Shown here: positions 1 to 10,251 of the stretch, in pieces
Position numbering within the stretch: the stretch's first letter is position 1
How the letters are laid out: every line of letters begins with the position of its first letter
NCBI GenBank assembly: GCA_009712635.1
Contig: WASS01000015.1
Coordinates: forward strand, 248,001-312,000
DNA from: Hungatella sp.
GTDB lineage: Bacteria > Bacillota > Clostridia > Lachnospirales > Lachnospiraceae
Direction of reading: 5' to 3'
DNA length: 64,000 nucleotides
Notes under the pieces: model-generated
Told to the model about the DNA's origin: nothing
The model's input: the letters and a program-made list of their open reading frames with translations, nothing else
Database searches by the model: none
Translations under genes and position numbers: made by a program

Positions 1-2
1 TT

Positions 3-1166
3 ATGAAAATGCTGGAAGAGATATCCCGTTATACCAATTCCATTGTTATGATCACTACTATTTCCGATTTTCCGCTATACTATTATGTTCCCCTCAGACA
101 GCAGGAGGAATTTAACAAAATTAATAAACTTCACGCCCAGCCTCTCCATAATGAATCACAGCAGGATACCGAGAAAAATCCCTCAGGTAACCGATCGTTT
201 TATTTTAACAATACACTCCTTCACTTTCAGACCTTTCTGCTTCCTGATAGCAGACATTACCTGTGTATTGATCATACAAAAACGAATATTGATGAAACAA
301 CCGCAGTGATTTTAAAGCAGATTTTTTCCGTAATTGCTTTGGAGCTTTCCTCCATGCAGGTTCAAAACAGAACATTTTCACAGAAAAATTATTTTGATTC
401 TTTTTTCTATATGCTGACAGATAAGAAGAAAAAATCGGTAGAAGAGATTCAGCTGATCTGCGATTCCTATTCTTTTCCTTATCAGCTAAAAAGAATCTGC
501 GTTACATTTGAATGTCTGGATAAGGAAAACAGAATGTTTAAAAGTCTTTACAATGGGATCAATCATGAATTGATCCGTCTTGATTATAAATACTTCCTGT
601 GTAATCATGATAACCGCATTGTTATATTTTTTCTGTATTCAAAACAGGTTTCTAATGCAAAAGCACTGTCTTTTGTTAATCAGGCAATCTCTCAGCTAAT
701 GGAAGCACTGAGCGACTATCACACCTTTTTCAGACTTGGAATCAGCCGGTGTCATTTATCCAGCTCATCCATTGCAAAAGCATATGAGGAAAGCCTGCAG
801 ACATTACATCTGCAGACCCCATTAGCGGAAGCATCTTTAGTTAACTCGTACTCTGTACAATACGCCTATCATATTCTGACGCAGCTTAGTACTTATGAAA
901 TAAGTAAGATTTATACGGATACAGTAAAGGAGCTTGTTTCCTATGACCAGGAAAACAAAAGTGAACTCCTTTTAACGCTTAAAACATATCTGGAGAGCTC
1001 AATGAATTTAACTGATACAGCCCAGAAATTATTTATTCACAGAAATACCCTGACCTCACGGCTATCCCTGGTTAAAAAGCTGCTTTTCTGCGAACTGTCG
1101 GCAGTTGAAGATATTTTCCGCCTCTACCTTGGGATTTGTGCCTGGGAGCTCATTCAAACTATGTAA
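3..1166 (+). CDS. PucR/CdaR-type transcriptional regulator (possibly 5' partial)
   Basis: The 387-residue product ends in a PucR-type helix-turn-helix at about residues 320-385, recognisable by the IHRNTLTSRL motif that this family carries near its C-terminus. The rest shows no transmembrane segment and resembles the cytosolic sensor region of PucR/CdaR regulators, but I cannot name a ligand domain. The first ATG is two bases from the window edge, so no ribosome site can be judged and the true start may lie upstream. It converges on the DUF1177 gene with two bases between their stops. Regulators of this type often control adjacent catabolic operons, so control of the dipeptide/M20 operon is a reasonable inference. 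Confidence 0.8.
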   Translation: MKMLEEISRYTNSIVMITTISDFPLYYYVPLRQQEEFNKINKLHAQPLHNESQQDTEKNPSGNRSFYFNNTLLHFQTFLLPDSRHYLCIDHTKTNIDETTAVILKQIFSVIALELSSMQVQNRTFSQKNYFDSFFYMLTDKKKKSVEEIQLICDSYSFPYQLKRICVTFECLDKENRMFKSLYNGINHELIRLDYKYFLCNHDNRIVIFFLYSKQVSNAKALSFVNQAISQLMEALSDYHTFFRLGISRCHLSSSSIAKAYEESLQTLHLQTPLAEASLVNSYSVQYAYHILTQLSTYEISKIYTDTVKELVSYDQENKSELLLTLKTYLESSMNLTDTAQKLFIHRNTLTSRLSLVKKLLFCELSAVEDIFRLYLGICAWELIQTM

Positions 1167-1168
1167 CA

Positions 1169-2128
1169 TTAAGCATCGTCGTCGCACTCATTTCCTGTTC
1201 CCAGAGTCTGGAAATGCTCCATATTGCCGTAGAGATATTGAATCCGTTCATATTCTGTTTCATCGTAGAAGCTGCACTCTCCACGGCCATAGGCTTTGGC
1301 TACCTCCAGCATAAATCTGGCAGTTTCTTCACAGTCTGTTATATGTGTGGCTCCGGTTGCACAGCCTGCCACAGGAGCTTCCGTCGTAATAGCAACTCCG
1401 ATTACAGGTGCTTTGGTGGCAGTTGCAGGCTGAAGAATGCTGTTTAAATGATAAAGTCCGTTACCATAGGGAGTAATGTCCTGTTGGGAAAGAGCATATA
1501 CAAATGGCTGCTTTCCTGTGGTCATCTGCATCAGATCCAGAATGCTCTCTGAAACTTTCAGTATATACCCGTCCTTTACCGTTGGTGAAATGGCGAAGCC
1601 CCTGGTGTTGATAATCCGGTTTCCTTTTGTAGTATCCACGGATAGTATGGCATCCAGCTCTTCTGTCACCTCTTCCCGGTTTACCTGTGCCATATTGACC
1701 GGAGAATCCATAAAGGGCACCGGATGGTGTTCTCTGGTGGGCGCATCCGGGCAGACGTGAGTGGATATAAATACATCACCGTCCAGGTAATCACCTTTGT
1801 TTTGCATGTCCAGGATTTTTGATGCAAGAGAGATCGCAACCAAAGCTCCGTCTCCGTCTGATACAAAACCAATCCTCTCAGGTCTGGCTCCCAGGCCGCC
1901 AAGTCTTCCAAGCAATCCAATGGTCGGGGCATTCATGCCTTTACTTTTCCCTTTTGTTCCCGGAATCCTCACTTTTACCATGTCGGTTTTTCCTTTTGGC
2001 CCCACCAGGGTATAAACTTCAACATCAGCGTCGCTGCGGATGCCTTTTAAATATTGTTCCACCTGTCTTCCGCTGGCATAATTGCTGTCAAGCAGATCAT
2101 ATACCTCGATCAATTGTTTCATCAGCAT
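1169..2128 (-). CDS. DUF1177 family protein
   Basis: The 319-residue soluble protein matches the DUF1177 family as I recall it: a conserved GLLGRLGGLGARPERIGFV segment around residues 92-110, a DGDGA motif, and STHVCPDAPTREHHPVPFMD near residues 144-163. No biochemical function is established for the family. It is the last gene of the transporter/peptidase operon, 19 bases after the M20 gene, and the same operon begins with aroM, a known neighbour of DUF1177 genes. GGAGG lies seven bases before the chosen ATG. An accessory enzyme for an imported peptide or acyl-amino acid is likely, but that is inference. Confidence 0.75.
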   Translation of the reverse strand: MLMKQLIEVYDLLDSNYASGRQVEQYLKGIRSDADVEVYTLVGPKGKTDMVKVRIPGTKGKSKGMNAPTIGLLGRLGGLGARPERIGFVSDGDGALVAISLASKILDMQNKGDYLDGDVFISTHVCPDAPTREHHPVPFMDSPVNMAQVNREEVTEELDAILSVDTTKGNRIINTRGFAISPTVKDGYILKVSESILDLMQMTTGKQPFVYALSQQDITPYGNGLYHLNSILQPATATKAPVIGVAITTEAPVAGCATGATHITDCEETARFMLEVAKAYGRGECSFYDETEYERIQYLYGNMEHFQTLGTGNECDDDA

Positions 2129-2147
2129 GATAAATCCTCCATGTTCT

Positions 2148-3401
2148 TTACTTAATCTCCATTAAATCACAAATAGCTGCTACATAGATTTTAGCTGCTG
2201 CGACCACATCCTCGATCTGTACCGTTTCATTATAAGAGTGGATTCCCACTGTATTAGAGGGACCAAACTGAATGGTGGGGATGCCAAGCTTACGGTAATC
2301 CCTGGCATCACTGGAAGCCCACTGGTACGCTGGAATCACATCTTTTCCAAGAAGCCGTTCCGCATTTTCTTTAAACGCCAGCACAATGGGGGCCTCATGG
2401 TCTGTGAAATTGGCATCACTCTTGTACTGAAGCTCAAACTCCACCCCTTCCACTCCACTGATTTCAAGAATCTGTTTTAAGGTTTCATCAATTTCTTCTT
2501 TGTTCACTCCGATGGGGAGCCTGACATCAACTGTCGCTTCGCAATAGTCGGGAACCATATTGTGCCTGGTTCCGCCCTGAATCAGACCTACATTGGTGCT
2601 GACATGGTCAATCACTCTGCCAAGCCCCGGAATGTGATTACCCCGTTCAGCAAGAAGCTTGGAATCCATCAGCGGCTTTTCCTGACGTTCTGAAAAATGT
2701 CCTTCTATTTTAGAGAGAAGGGAAACGTGGGAAAGAACCTTAGAAAGCTTTAGAATCGCATTTTCTCCTTTAAAATCACCAAGGCTTCCATGTGCGGATT
2801 TACCAAACGATTTTATCTTTAAAAGCAGGCCGCCCTTCTGCCCGATCTCTATGGTATTCATGGAAGTCGGCTCGGCTACCAGGCATGCATCGGCATGTTC
2901 CCCATATCCGTTGGCACAGAGCCACTGGGATCCAAACTGTCCTCCGCTTTCTTCATCAGAGACGATATGAAGACGGATATTGCCGTTTAAGGGTACCTGC
3001 TTTTGGGCAAATAGAGAAAGTGCATATAAAACACCTGCTACCCCTGCCTTCATATCCGAGGTCCCTCTTCCCAGGATCTGGGTGTCTGTTATTTCGCCGG
3101 AAAAAGGATCAAACTCCCACTGATTTAAATCCCCCGCAGGCACTACATCTACATGGCCATTTATGATCAGGGAAAAACCCATGTCTTTTCCGTAGCCTGC
3201 TACTACGCAGGGATAATCCGGGTTACAGCCCGTCTCCTTATATTCAATACCGGCATCTTTTAAAAATGCTTCCACAAAATCAACCACATCTCTCTGTGTG
3301 CCGATTGGATTTTCACTTTTTATCTGAATCAGTTGAGATGTCAGCGTAATCAGTTCATCACGGTGATCCTCCACATACTGTACCAGCTCTTTTTTTGTCA
3401 T
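2148..3401 (-). CDS. M20 family peptidase/deacylase (ArgE/DapE-like)
   Basis: The 417-residue protein is a two-zinc M20 hydrolase of the ArgE/DapE/carboxypeptidase type. Metal and catalytic motifs are visible: NGHVDVVPAGD (about 83-93), GRGTSDMKAG (about 112-121), the catalytic SDEESGG (about 149-155), VAEPTS, and the C-terminal GIHSYNE histidine. It should cleave an amide or peptide bond in the cytoplasm; the substrate is not readable. It follows the transporter ATPase gene by one base and precedes DUF1177. A GGAGG eight bases before the ATG supports this start. It is one of three different M20 enzymes in one operon, which suggests hydrolysis of the imported solute. Confidence 0.85.
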   Translation of the reverse strand: MTKKELVQYVEDHRDELITLTSQLIQIKSENPIGTQRDVVDFVEAFLKDAGIEYKETGCNPDYPCVVAGYGKDMGFSLIINGHVDVVPAGDLNQWEFDPFSGEITDTQILGRGTSDMKAGVAGVLYALSLFAQKQVPLNGNIRLHIVSDEESGGQFGSQWLCANGYGEHADACLVAEPTSMNTIEIGQKGGLLLKIKSFGKSAHGSLGDFKGENAILKLSKVLSHVSLLSKIEGHFSERQEKPLMDSKLLAERGNHIPGLGRVIDHVSTNVGLIQGGTRHNMVPDYCEATVDVRLPIGVNKEEIDETLKQILEISGVEGVEFELQYKSDANFTDHEAPIVLAFKENAERLLGKDVIPAYQWASSDARDYRKLGIPTIQFGPSNTVGIHSYNETVQIEDVVAAAKIYVAAICDLMEIK

Positions 3402-3402
3402 C

Positions 3403-4407
3403 TCAATTTCCTCCCTGTGCTATTTTGCTTTCATATAAAAAGCAGGCCACCTGATGTCCCTCTTCTCCATACGATAAAAGCGACGGCACTTCTTTTTTAC
3501 AGCGTTCCATACACTCAGGGCACCTTCCGGCGAGAGGACAGCCTTCCCTGTCTCCAATGGGGCTTGATATCTCCCCCTCCAGTGTAATCCGCTCCTTATT
3601 CTCATCCGGACTTTCCGGCGGAATGGCGGATAAAAGGGCCTTCGTATAGGGGTGAAGCGGATTTTTATAAATATCTCCTCCATTGCACAGTTCTACAATC
3701 TGTCCCAGATACATGATTGCAATCCGGTCACTGACGTATTTTACCACGCTTAAATCATGGGATATGAACACGTAGGTAAGATGATATTTCTTCTGCAGAC
3801 CTTTTAGTAAATTGATTACCTGCGCCTGAATGGAAACATCAAGCGCCGATACCGGCTCATCGCAGACAACCACCTTAGGCTGAATGGAAATAGCCCTTGC
3901 CACATTTAAGCGCTGTCTCTGTCCGCCTGAAAACTCGTGGGGATAACGGTTCATATGCTGAATGTCCAGACCTACCTGCTGAAATAGCTCTAACACTCTC
4001 TTTTCCAGCTCCTGCCGGCCCCTTACCGTTTTATGGACGATCATTGGCTCAGATACGGAATCGGCAGCTGTATGTCTTGGGTCCAGAGATGAGTATGGAT
4101 CCTGAAAAACCATCTGAATGTTTTTGCATAGTTCAAACCGCTCTCTGGAAGATAATTTTAAGATGCTCTTTCCTTCAAACAGAATATCTCCCCCAGTGGG
4201 TTTATGAAGTCCCACAATGCATCTTCCAAGAGTTGACTTTCCACACCCCGATTCACCGATAATCCCAAGGACCTCTCCTTGTCTGATATCCAGGCTGATG
4301 TCATTTAACGCGTGGAGAACCAGTTTTTTTCCTCCCAGGCCTTTGCCCTTTACCTCAAAATCCTTAGACAGATTTTTTATCTGCAAAATGATTGAATTTT
4401 CACTCAT
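3403..4407 (-). CDS. Dipeptide/oligopeptide ABC transporter ATPase (DppF/OppF-like)
   Basis: The 334-residue ATPase has Walker A GESGCGKSTLG (about 51-61), the ABC signature FSGGQRQRL (about 160-168), Walker B VVVCDEPVSALD, and the switch histidine in FISHDLS. The C-terminal extension contains the GCPLAGRCPECMERC cysteines typical of OppD/OppF-type subunits, which in homologues bind an iron-sulfur cluster. It overlaps the preceding ATPase gene by four bases, so the two are translationally coupled and should work as a heterodimer beneath the DppB/DppC-like permeases. Confidence 0.9.
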   Translation of the reverse strand: MSENSIILQIKNLSKDFEVKGKGLGGKKLVLHALNDISLDIRQGEVLGIIGESGCGKSTLGRCIVGLHKPTGGDILFEGKSILKLSSRERFELCKNIQMVFQDPYSSLDPRHTAADSVSEPMIVHKTVRGRQELEKRVLELFQQVGLDIQHMNRYPHEFSGGQRQRLNVARAISIQPKVVVCDEPVSALDVSIQAQVINLLKGLQKKYHLTYVFISHDLSVVKYVSDRIAIMYLGQIVELCNGGDIYKNPLHPYTKALLSAIPPESPDENKERITLEGEISSPIGDREGCPLAGRCPECMERCKKEVPSLLSYGEEGHQVACFLYESKIAQGGN

Positions 4408-5414
4408 GTCTGATCCACACCTCCCCGCATAAGACCGCCTTCTTCACCCTGCCTGTGACAGGCGACAAAATGTCCCGGTTCCAGTTCTTTTAATTCCGGC
4501 ACCACGCTTTTGCAGATTTCACTGGCATAGGGACACCGGTTTGAAAAATTACAGCAGGTTCCAGTCAGCCTTAAATCAGGAGGCGTTCCCTGAATGGTGG
4601 ACAATTCTTCTTCTGATTCACTGCCAAGCCTTGGCATGGAATCTAAAAGTCCCCACGTATACGGATGCAGCGGGTTGTGATATAGATTGCTGCATGTGGT
4701 GTATTCCACTGTCTTGCCAGCATACATCACCATGACACTGTCACACATTTTCCAGACAACCCCCAGATTGTGGGTAATTAAAAGAATGGCTGTCTGATAG
4801 GTCTCTCGCATCTCTTTCAATAAGTCTAACACCTGAGCCTGAATGGTCACATCAAGGGCAGTGGTTGGTTCATCGGCAATAATCATTTTGGGGCTGCTTA
4901 AAATGGACATGGCAATGATCACCCGCTGGCACATACCGCCTGACAGTTCATAGGGATAGGAATCCATACGCCGCCTGGCATCTGTTATGCCAACCTTCAT
5001 TAATGCCTCTTCTGCCAACCGACAGGCGGACTGCCGGTCTACCTTCTGCTGGGTCCGGATCAGCTCTGTCATCTGGTGTCCGACTTTAAAAACAGGAGAT
5101 AAGGAAGTCATGGGATTCTGAAAAATCATGGAAACATCCTTTCCCCGAAAAGACAGTAGCTCTTTCTTATTAAGAGCCAGGACATCTGTCCCATCAAAAT
5201 CAATGCTGCCGCTTACAATCTTTCCAGTACCTGCCGGTAAAAGACGGATAATTGAGGAAGAAGTGACACTTTTTCCAGATCCTGATTCGCCCACAATTCC
5301 CATGATCTCTCCGCGGTTAATCTGAAAACTCACTCCGTCTACCGCCTTGCTTACACCGCCTGAAGTATAAAAATAGGTTTTTAAATCCTTTACGGTTAAT
5401 AATGCTTCACTCAC
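4404..5414 (-). CDS. Dipeptide/oligopeptide ABC transporter ATPase (DppD/OppD-like)
   Basis: Walker A GESGSGKS, signature LSGGMCQRV, Walker [13 protein letters not shown] and a cysteine-rich C-terminal region ([15 protein letters not shown]) identify the DppD/OppD class. I chose a GTG start giving 336 residues (beginning [10 protein letters not shown]), because AAAGGAGGG lies six bases ahead of it; the upstream in-frame ATG falls on top of that ribosome site. The start overlaps the end of the M20 gene by eight bases. It should pair with the following OppF-like ATPase to power uptake. Confidence 0.9.
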   Translation of the reverse strand: MSEALLTVKDLKTYFYTSGGVSKAVDGVSFQINRGEIMGIVGESGSGKSVTSSSIIRLLPAGTGKIVSGSIDFDGTDVLALNKKELLSFRGKDVSMIFQNPMTSLSPVFKVGHQMTELIRTQQKVDRQSACRLAEEALMKVGITDARRRMDSYPYELSGGMCQRVIIAMSILSSPKMIIADEPTTALDVTIQAQVLDLLKEMRETYQTAILLITHNLGVVWKMCDSVMVMYAGKTVEYTTCSNLYHNPLHPYTWGLLDSMPRLGSESEEELSTIQGTPPDLRLTGTCCNFSNRCPYASEICKSVVPELKELEPGHFVACHRQGEEGGLMRGGVDQT

Positions 5415-6594
5415 AGCATTCCCTCCTTTCTTCAAAGCTTTTCTTCACCTTCTCCATCTCCTCAGGAGATGACAGAAGATCCAGTGCGGTAAGGGCAAGT
5501 GCTTTCGCCCCTGTTAATACAGCCCTCTTCCCGTCTTCGCTTTTGCATGCCTCTTCAAACTCCCTGGTATGCCCCCTCAGTTCAGGCACCACCTTTACGT
5601 ATGACTGGAGTGCAGGAATTACATGCGTGATATTTCCTACATCGGTACACCCGATTCCCAGTTCTTTCCTTCTTGGCATTACTACTTCTCCAAGTTCCGT
5701 AAAGTTCTTTAAAAGCAATGCTTCCAATCCGGGATTATTGCGGATATCCTCGTATGTGTATCCTGCCTGCTCAAACTGAACGGTTGTCCTTGTCATCCGT
5801 GCAATGGATTCACCGGCTTCCATAAATTCTTTTTGTATTTTTTCTTTGAATTTCTGATCAAAGGACCTGACTGTAAACTTCGCCTGAGTGACTTCGGGTA
5901 TGGTAATTGGCTCCCTGCCGCCGTCGGTGATCACTCCCAGAATTGTACCTCTGCCATTCCATGACAGTCTCTGTCCGTTTATATACTGAAACAGTAAAAG
6001 CAAGGGCTCCAGTGCGCTGACGCCTTCCTCCGGCCAGGTTGCTCCATGAGCCTTTTTTCCATGATATGTGACAATAATATCGGTTACAGAATAGGAGATA
6101 TCATTGACTACAGTCTCATTTGCAGAGTGGATAATCATGGCTGCGTCCAGTTCCTGAAAGGCCCCCTGCTCAAGCATAATCACTTTTCCGCCTCCGCCCT
6201 CTTCTGCCGGAGTTCCGTAAACCGTTATGGTTCCGCCAAGCTGGTCAATGACAGACTTTACACCTGCACCTGCTCCCACAGCCATGGCCGCCATCAGATT
6301 ATGCCCACAGGAATGCCCCATACCAGGAACCGCATCATACTCAGCAAGGAATCCAATATGAGGTCCTGGCTTCCCGCTGTCATAACGCCCGCAAAATGCC
6401 GTATCAAGACCGCAGATTCCCCGTTCTACTTGAAAACCAAAGGTCTCAAGCAATCCACTCACCGCTTTGCTGGAGGCATATTCGTTGAAATTATATTCCG
6501 GGTTGTTCCAAAGATAGAGAGCCAGTTCCCAAAGCTGACCCGATTTTTCCTCAATCACCTGTGTTGCCACTTCTTTTATTCTGTTAATGTCCAT
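5407..6594 (-). CDS. M20D amidohydrolase (aminobenzoyl-glutamate/IAA-amino acid hydrolase-like)
   Basis: The 395-residue protein has the M20D layout: AEYDAVPGMGHSCGHNLMAA (about 85-104) supplies metal-binding Asp, Cys and His residues, and TPAEEGGGGK (about 129-138) supplies the catalytic glutamates. It resembles AbgB-type amidohydrolases more than ArgE, although the exact substrate is unknown. It sits inside the transporter operon between the DppC-like permease and the first ATPase, an unusual interruption that argues the hydrolase acts on the transported compound. The ribosome site (GTAGGGA) is weaker than its neighbours'. Confidence 0.85.
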   Translation of the reverse strand: MDINRIKEVATQVIEEKSGQLWELALYLWNNPEYNFNEYASSKAVSGLLETFGFQVERGICGLDTAFCGRYDSGKPGPHIGFLAEYDAVPGMGHSCGHNLMAAMAVGAGAGVKSVIDQLGGTITVYGTPAEEGGGGKVIMLEQGAFQELDAAMIIHSANETVVNDISYSVTDIIVTYHGKKAHGATWPEEGVSALEPLLLLFQYINGQRLSWNGRGTILGVITDGGREPITIPEVTQAKFTVRSFDQKFKEKIQKEFMEAGESIARMTRTTVQFEQAGYTYEDIRNNPGLEALLLKNFTELGEVVMPRRKELGIGCTDVGNITHVIPALQSYVKVVPELRGHTREFEEACKSEDGKRAVLTGAKALALTALDLLSSPEEMEKVKKSFEERRECCE

Positions 6595-6602
6595 ACGTTT
6601 CC

Positions 6603-7499
6603 CTACTTTTTCATTTTCGGATCCAGCACATCCCGGATCCCGTCACCAAGAAGATTAAAGCCAATTACCGTTATGAGGATAAACACACCAGATACGGCCG
6701 CTATGTGAGGCGCTGTATTCAGTGAATTTCTTCCTGCCCTTAGAATGCTTCCCCAGGAAGCCGTAGGCAGATCGATTCCAAGTCCCAGAAAGCTTAAGGC
6801 TGATTCCGAAATAATGGCACTGGCTATATTTAACGTCGCATAGACGATTACTTCCGAAATGGTATTGGGAAGGATATGATGGAACAGCATGCGAAAATGA
6901 GAGATTCCGATTACTCTTCCTGCATTGCAGTACTCTTCCCTCTTCACCACCAACACCTGGCCTCTTACGACTCGTGCAAATCTTGGAATCTCGGCAATTC
7001 CAATGGCCAGAATGACATTGGTCATTCCGGAACCAAGTACAGTCATAAGCACAATGGAAAGCAGTATGAAGGGAAATGCCAGAACTCCATCCATAATCCG
7101 CATCACAACCGCATCCACAATTCCTCCCATATATCCGGCAATCAGCCCCAAAAAAACACCGGCAATGCCGCCCACTATGGTAGCTCCTGCAGCAACCAAA
7201 AGGGAAACTCTGGCTCCATAGCAGATTCTGGTAAATAAATCTCTTCCAAATTCATCGGTTCCAAACAGATGACCTTTTTGAAAAAAGGTCAGGTAAGCAT
7301 CAATTGGATGAATTTCATTTGGTTTTCCGTCAGTTATAAGCGGAGCAAATACTGCAATGGCAATCATAAAGCAAACAGCTGCAAGTCCCAGCACGGCTGT
7401 CTTATTTCGTTTCAGCTTATTCCATGCATTATTTGCTTTCCTCTCTTTTCTCAGAATCTCTTCCTGAGACTGCTGGTCCAGTAAAAGCACCTTTGCCAT
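6603..7499 (-). CDS. Dipeptide-type ABC transporter permease (DppC/OppC-like)
   Basis: The 298-residue membrane protein has a cytoplasmic N-terminus, a first membrane helix at about residues 33-55 (TAVLGLAAVCFMIAIAVFAPL), and five later helices. The EAA-type coupling loop is at about residues 190-215 (YCNAGRVIGISHFRMLFHHI). The conserved C-terminal stretch with LSFLGLGI and WG(S)IL is typical of DppC. AAGGAGG precedes the ATG. It should form the translocation pore with the DppB-like subunit encoded directly upstream (stop and start adjacent). Confidence 0.9.
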   Translation of the reverse strand: MAKVLLLDQQSQEEILRKERKANNAWNKLKRNKTAVLGLAAVCFMIAIAVFAPLITDGKPNEIHPIDAYLTFFQKGHLFGTDEFGRDLFTRICYGARVSLLVAAGATIVGGIAGVFLGLIAGYMGGIVDAVVMRIMDGVLAFPFILLSIVLMTVLGSGMTNVILAIGIAEIPRFARVVRGQVLVVKREEYCNAGRVIGISHFRMLFHHILPNTISEVIVYATLNIASAIISESALSFLGLGIDLPTASWGSILRAGRNSLNTAPHIAAVSGVFILITVIGFNLLGDGIRDVLDPKMKK

Positions 7500-8453
7500 T
7501 TAGAAACCTCCTTCGTAGCTGACATTGGGATTGATTATCATATACACCACATCCACAAGCATGTTAATAATTACAAATGCCAATGCAATCACCAGAACCG
7601 CTCCCTGTATGAGAGCATAGTCTCTGTTATCAATTGCCCCTACAATCAGTGTTCCCATGCCTGGCCAGGCGAAAATGGTTTCTGTAAGAATTGCGCCTGC
7701 AAAACAGCCTGCCAGCTGCAATCCCAAAACCGTAATCACGGGCGGAAGTGCGCTTTTTAATGCATATTTCCAAATCACAACTGATTCCCTGATTCCCCTG
7801 GCTCTGAGAGCACGAATGGAATCCCCATGAATGGATTCCAGAATGCTGGAACGTGTGATTCTGGAAAATGTTGCAGTGGGGATGGTTGCCAGACAGAAGC
7901 AGGGCAGTACCATATGGCGGATCACATCTCCGATTCCAGATGACATGCTTCCCATTCCCAGTACAGGCAGCCAGCCTAAATGAACGCTGAAAACCAGCAC
8001 CAGCATCAGACCAAGCCAGAAAATAGGCATGGAAACTCCCACCAGCGCAAGTATCATGAACAGATAATCAACTAAAGTCCCCTGTCGGACTGCTGAAGTC
8101 ACACCAATTAACAGGCCTGCAATCAGTGCGATCAATATTGACGGAAATGCCAGAAGCAGGGTATTGGGTATTCTTTTTGCAATCAGCCCCAGAACCGGCT
8201 GATTGTAAGAATAGGAGACACCGAAGTCTCCCTTTGCAATCTGGATCATATAATCTTTATACTGGCTGACAAGAGGCTGATCAAGCCCCATGGTCTCACG
8301 CATTTTCTGTACATCCTGAACGGATGCCTGAGGTCCTAAAACCGCTCTTGCCGGGTCACCGGGAATCATTCTGGTAAGGATAAATGTCAGCGTGACAACC
8401 ACAAAGAGAGATGGAAGGATCTGAAGGCATCTGATTAATATTGTTTTAAACAT
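7500..8453 (-). CDS. Dipeptide-type ABC transporter permease (DppB/OppB-like)
   Basis: The 317-residue integral membrane protein starts with the DppB signature: a first helix followed by TFILTRMIPGDPARAVLG and then LGLDQPL. The C-terminal part shows the EAA loop near RALRARGIRESVVIWKYALK and ends with the usual ALIQGAVLV...NPNV region. I chose the ATG at 8453 rather than one 45 bases upstream, because GAGAGGAGA is correctly spaced before it and the shorter form begins MFKTILIRC, as in the family. It follows the binding-protein gene after 64 bases. Confidence 0.9.
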   Translation of the reverse strand: MFKTILIRCLQILPSLFVVVTLTFILTRMIPGDPARAVLGPQASVQDVQKMRETMGLDQPLVSQYKDYMIQIAKGDFGVSYSYNQPVLGLIAKRIPNTLLLAFPSILIALIAGLLIGVTSAVRQGTLVDYLFMILALVGVSMPIFWLGLMLVLVFSVHLGWLPVLGMGSMSSGIGDVIRHMVLPCFCLATIPTATFSRITRSSILESIHGDSIRALRARGIRESVVIWKYALKSALPPVITVLGLQLAGCFAGAILTETIFAWPGMGTLIVGAIDNRDYALIQGAVLVIALAFVIINMLVDVVYMIINPNVSYEGGF

Positions 8454-8517
8454 AGATCTCCTCTCGTGTTTTTGAAACAGGGGATATTGCCTGCGCAATA
8501 TCCCTCATTCCAGCTTC

Positions 8518-10149
8518 TTATTTTGATAACCATACATTGATATCAGGTGTACAGATTTTAACTTTTCCATCTGCTCTCTGTGTGAGACCCTGAACATTGG
8601 AGCTTACGCCCCAGTTTACATTTTCATTGGCATAAAAGATTCCCGGATACTGTTTTACAATAACAGCAAGGGCTTTTTTATAGATTTCTGCACGTTTTGC
8701 CTGATCTGTTGTAAGAAGGGCCTCATCTAAATACTGATCTACCTCTTTATTTTCAAATCCCTGGCCATTTCCAAGGGAACCGATGGAACTGGAGTGGAAC
8801 AGTTTATTTAAGAAGAAGTAAGGATCCGGATACCAGGTCCAGGACATTGCGAAGACATCAGCTTTGCCAGATGATGCAATTTCACTAAAAGCTCCCCATT
8901 CACTGGTGTTGATATTCACGTTAATATTTAAATTTTGCTTTAAATATGCCTGGAACAAAGTTGCCATTTTAATTCTTGCTTCTGTGTTGGAGATGTAGAT
9001 ATTTAAATCAAAGCCATCTGGATAACCTGCTTCTGCCAAAAGCTTCTTTGCTCCTTCCGGATCATAGGCCGGTTTTTCAGCCTCAAGACTGGAGTCATAT
9101 CCCCAGGAACCTGGAGGCAGGGGAAGGCTGGCTGGTTTTGCCTCATTGTACTGATATACTCCGGCAGTCAGCTCGTCCACATTGACTGCTTTGATAATTG
9201 CTTCTCTTACTTTGATATCAGCAGTGGGACCGTTCTTCTGGTTGAAATAGATGTATGCAACATGAAGTCCCGGTGTCTCAAGCAATTTCACGGACTGATC
9301 TTCTCTCGCAATCTTGACTGCTTCTCCGCTTAAGCTGGTGGCCAGATTGATTTCTCCGGTTCTCAGAGCGTTAACTGCCTGATTTCCGTCGCTGACCGGC
9401 TTAAATGTAACTCCATCCAGATAAGGTTTTGCTGCCCAGTACTTGTCGTTGCGTTTTAATACTGCCTGCTGATCCAGTTCAAAGGACTCCAGAGCAAATG
9501 GGCCGGTTCCTACAAGGTGGGTACCGAAATCATCTCCCCAGCCTTCCACTTCTTCTTTCGGAACAATTACATTTCCTGCATCCGTCAGTGCTGTTAAGAA
9601 TACCGCATTAGGCTCTGCTAAATAACATACCAGTTCTGTATCACTGACTGCCTCACAGTGATCAAGCATGTCCAGGCGGTTCATGGCGGAAAGCTTACGG
9701 GAACGTTCTAGAGAATACTTCACATCTTCTGCCGTCATCTTTCTTCCTTCCTGAAATTTACCAGGCTGGAAATAAACATCATCCCGAAGTGTAAAGGTAT
9801 AAGCCCGTCCATCATCACTGACCTTCCACGATTTTGCCAGACCAGGCTGGATTTCTGTCAGTTCTGTATTGTACTCTACAAGCGTATCGCAGACAGTTCC
9901 AATGATCTGAGATTCGTAAGTTCCCGTATATTTAACAGGATCCAGGTTCTTAGGGGAGGAGGAAAGGGAGATGGTTAAAACGCCTCCGGATACCGGTTCC
10001 CCAGGTGTTTTCTCTTCTTTTGCCGTCTCTTGTGCTGTGCTGGCCTTCTCCGTGGCTGCTACTGTCGAGGCTGGTTTCTCAGAGCCGCATGCACTTAGGA
10101 CAGCAGTAGCTGCCAGGGCGGCGATTGCTGCTAAGATTCTCTTTTTCAT
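8518..10149 (-). CDS. Extracellular solute-binding lipoprotein, family 5 (dipeptide/oligopeptide type)
   Basis: The 543-residue precursor begins MKKRILAAIAALAATAVLSAC, a signal peptide with a lipobox, so the mature protein should be anchored by lipid on the outer face of the membrane. The family-5 signatures are visible: the DGRAYTFTLRDDVYFQPG region and the conserved LVGTGPF (about residues 213-219). It would capture the substrate for the DppB/DppC-like pore. The 102-base gap before it has no convincing promoter, so co-transcription with the upstream M20 and aroM genes is likely. Confidence 0.92.
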   Translation of the reverse strand: MKKRILAAIAALAATAVLSACGSEKPASTVAATEKASTAQETAKEEKTPGEPVSGGVLTISLSSSPKNLDPVKYTGTYESQIIGTVCDTLVEYNTELTEIQPGLAKSWKVSDDGRAYTFTLRDDVYFQPGKFQEGRKMTAEDVKYSLERSRKLSAMNRLDMLDHCEAVSDTELVCYLAEPNAVFLTALTDAGNVIVPKEEVEGWGDDFGTHLVGTGPFALESFELDQQAVLKRNDKYWAAKPYLDGVTFKPVSDGNQAVNALRTGEINLATSLSGEAVKIAREDQSVKLLETPGLHVAYIYFNQKNGPTADIKVREAIIKAVNVDELTAGVYQYNEAKPASLPLPPGSWGYDSSLEAEKPAYDPEGAKKLLAEAGYPDGFDLNIYISNTEARIKMATLFQAYLKQNLNINVNINTSEWGAFSEIASSGKADVFAMSWTWYPDPYFFLNKLFHSSSIGSLGNGQGFENKEVDQYLDEALLTTDQAKRAEIYKKALAVIVKQYPGIFYANENVNWGVSSNVQGLTQRADGKVKICTPDINVWLSK

Positions 10150-10251
10150 AATTCTTCCTCTTTTCTTTATATTTTAATAAAACGACAGCCAAAGAGGACA
10201 TAGTCGCCTTTAACTATCGTTTATTATGCCAGTATAAAATAAATCTTGTAC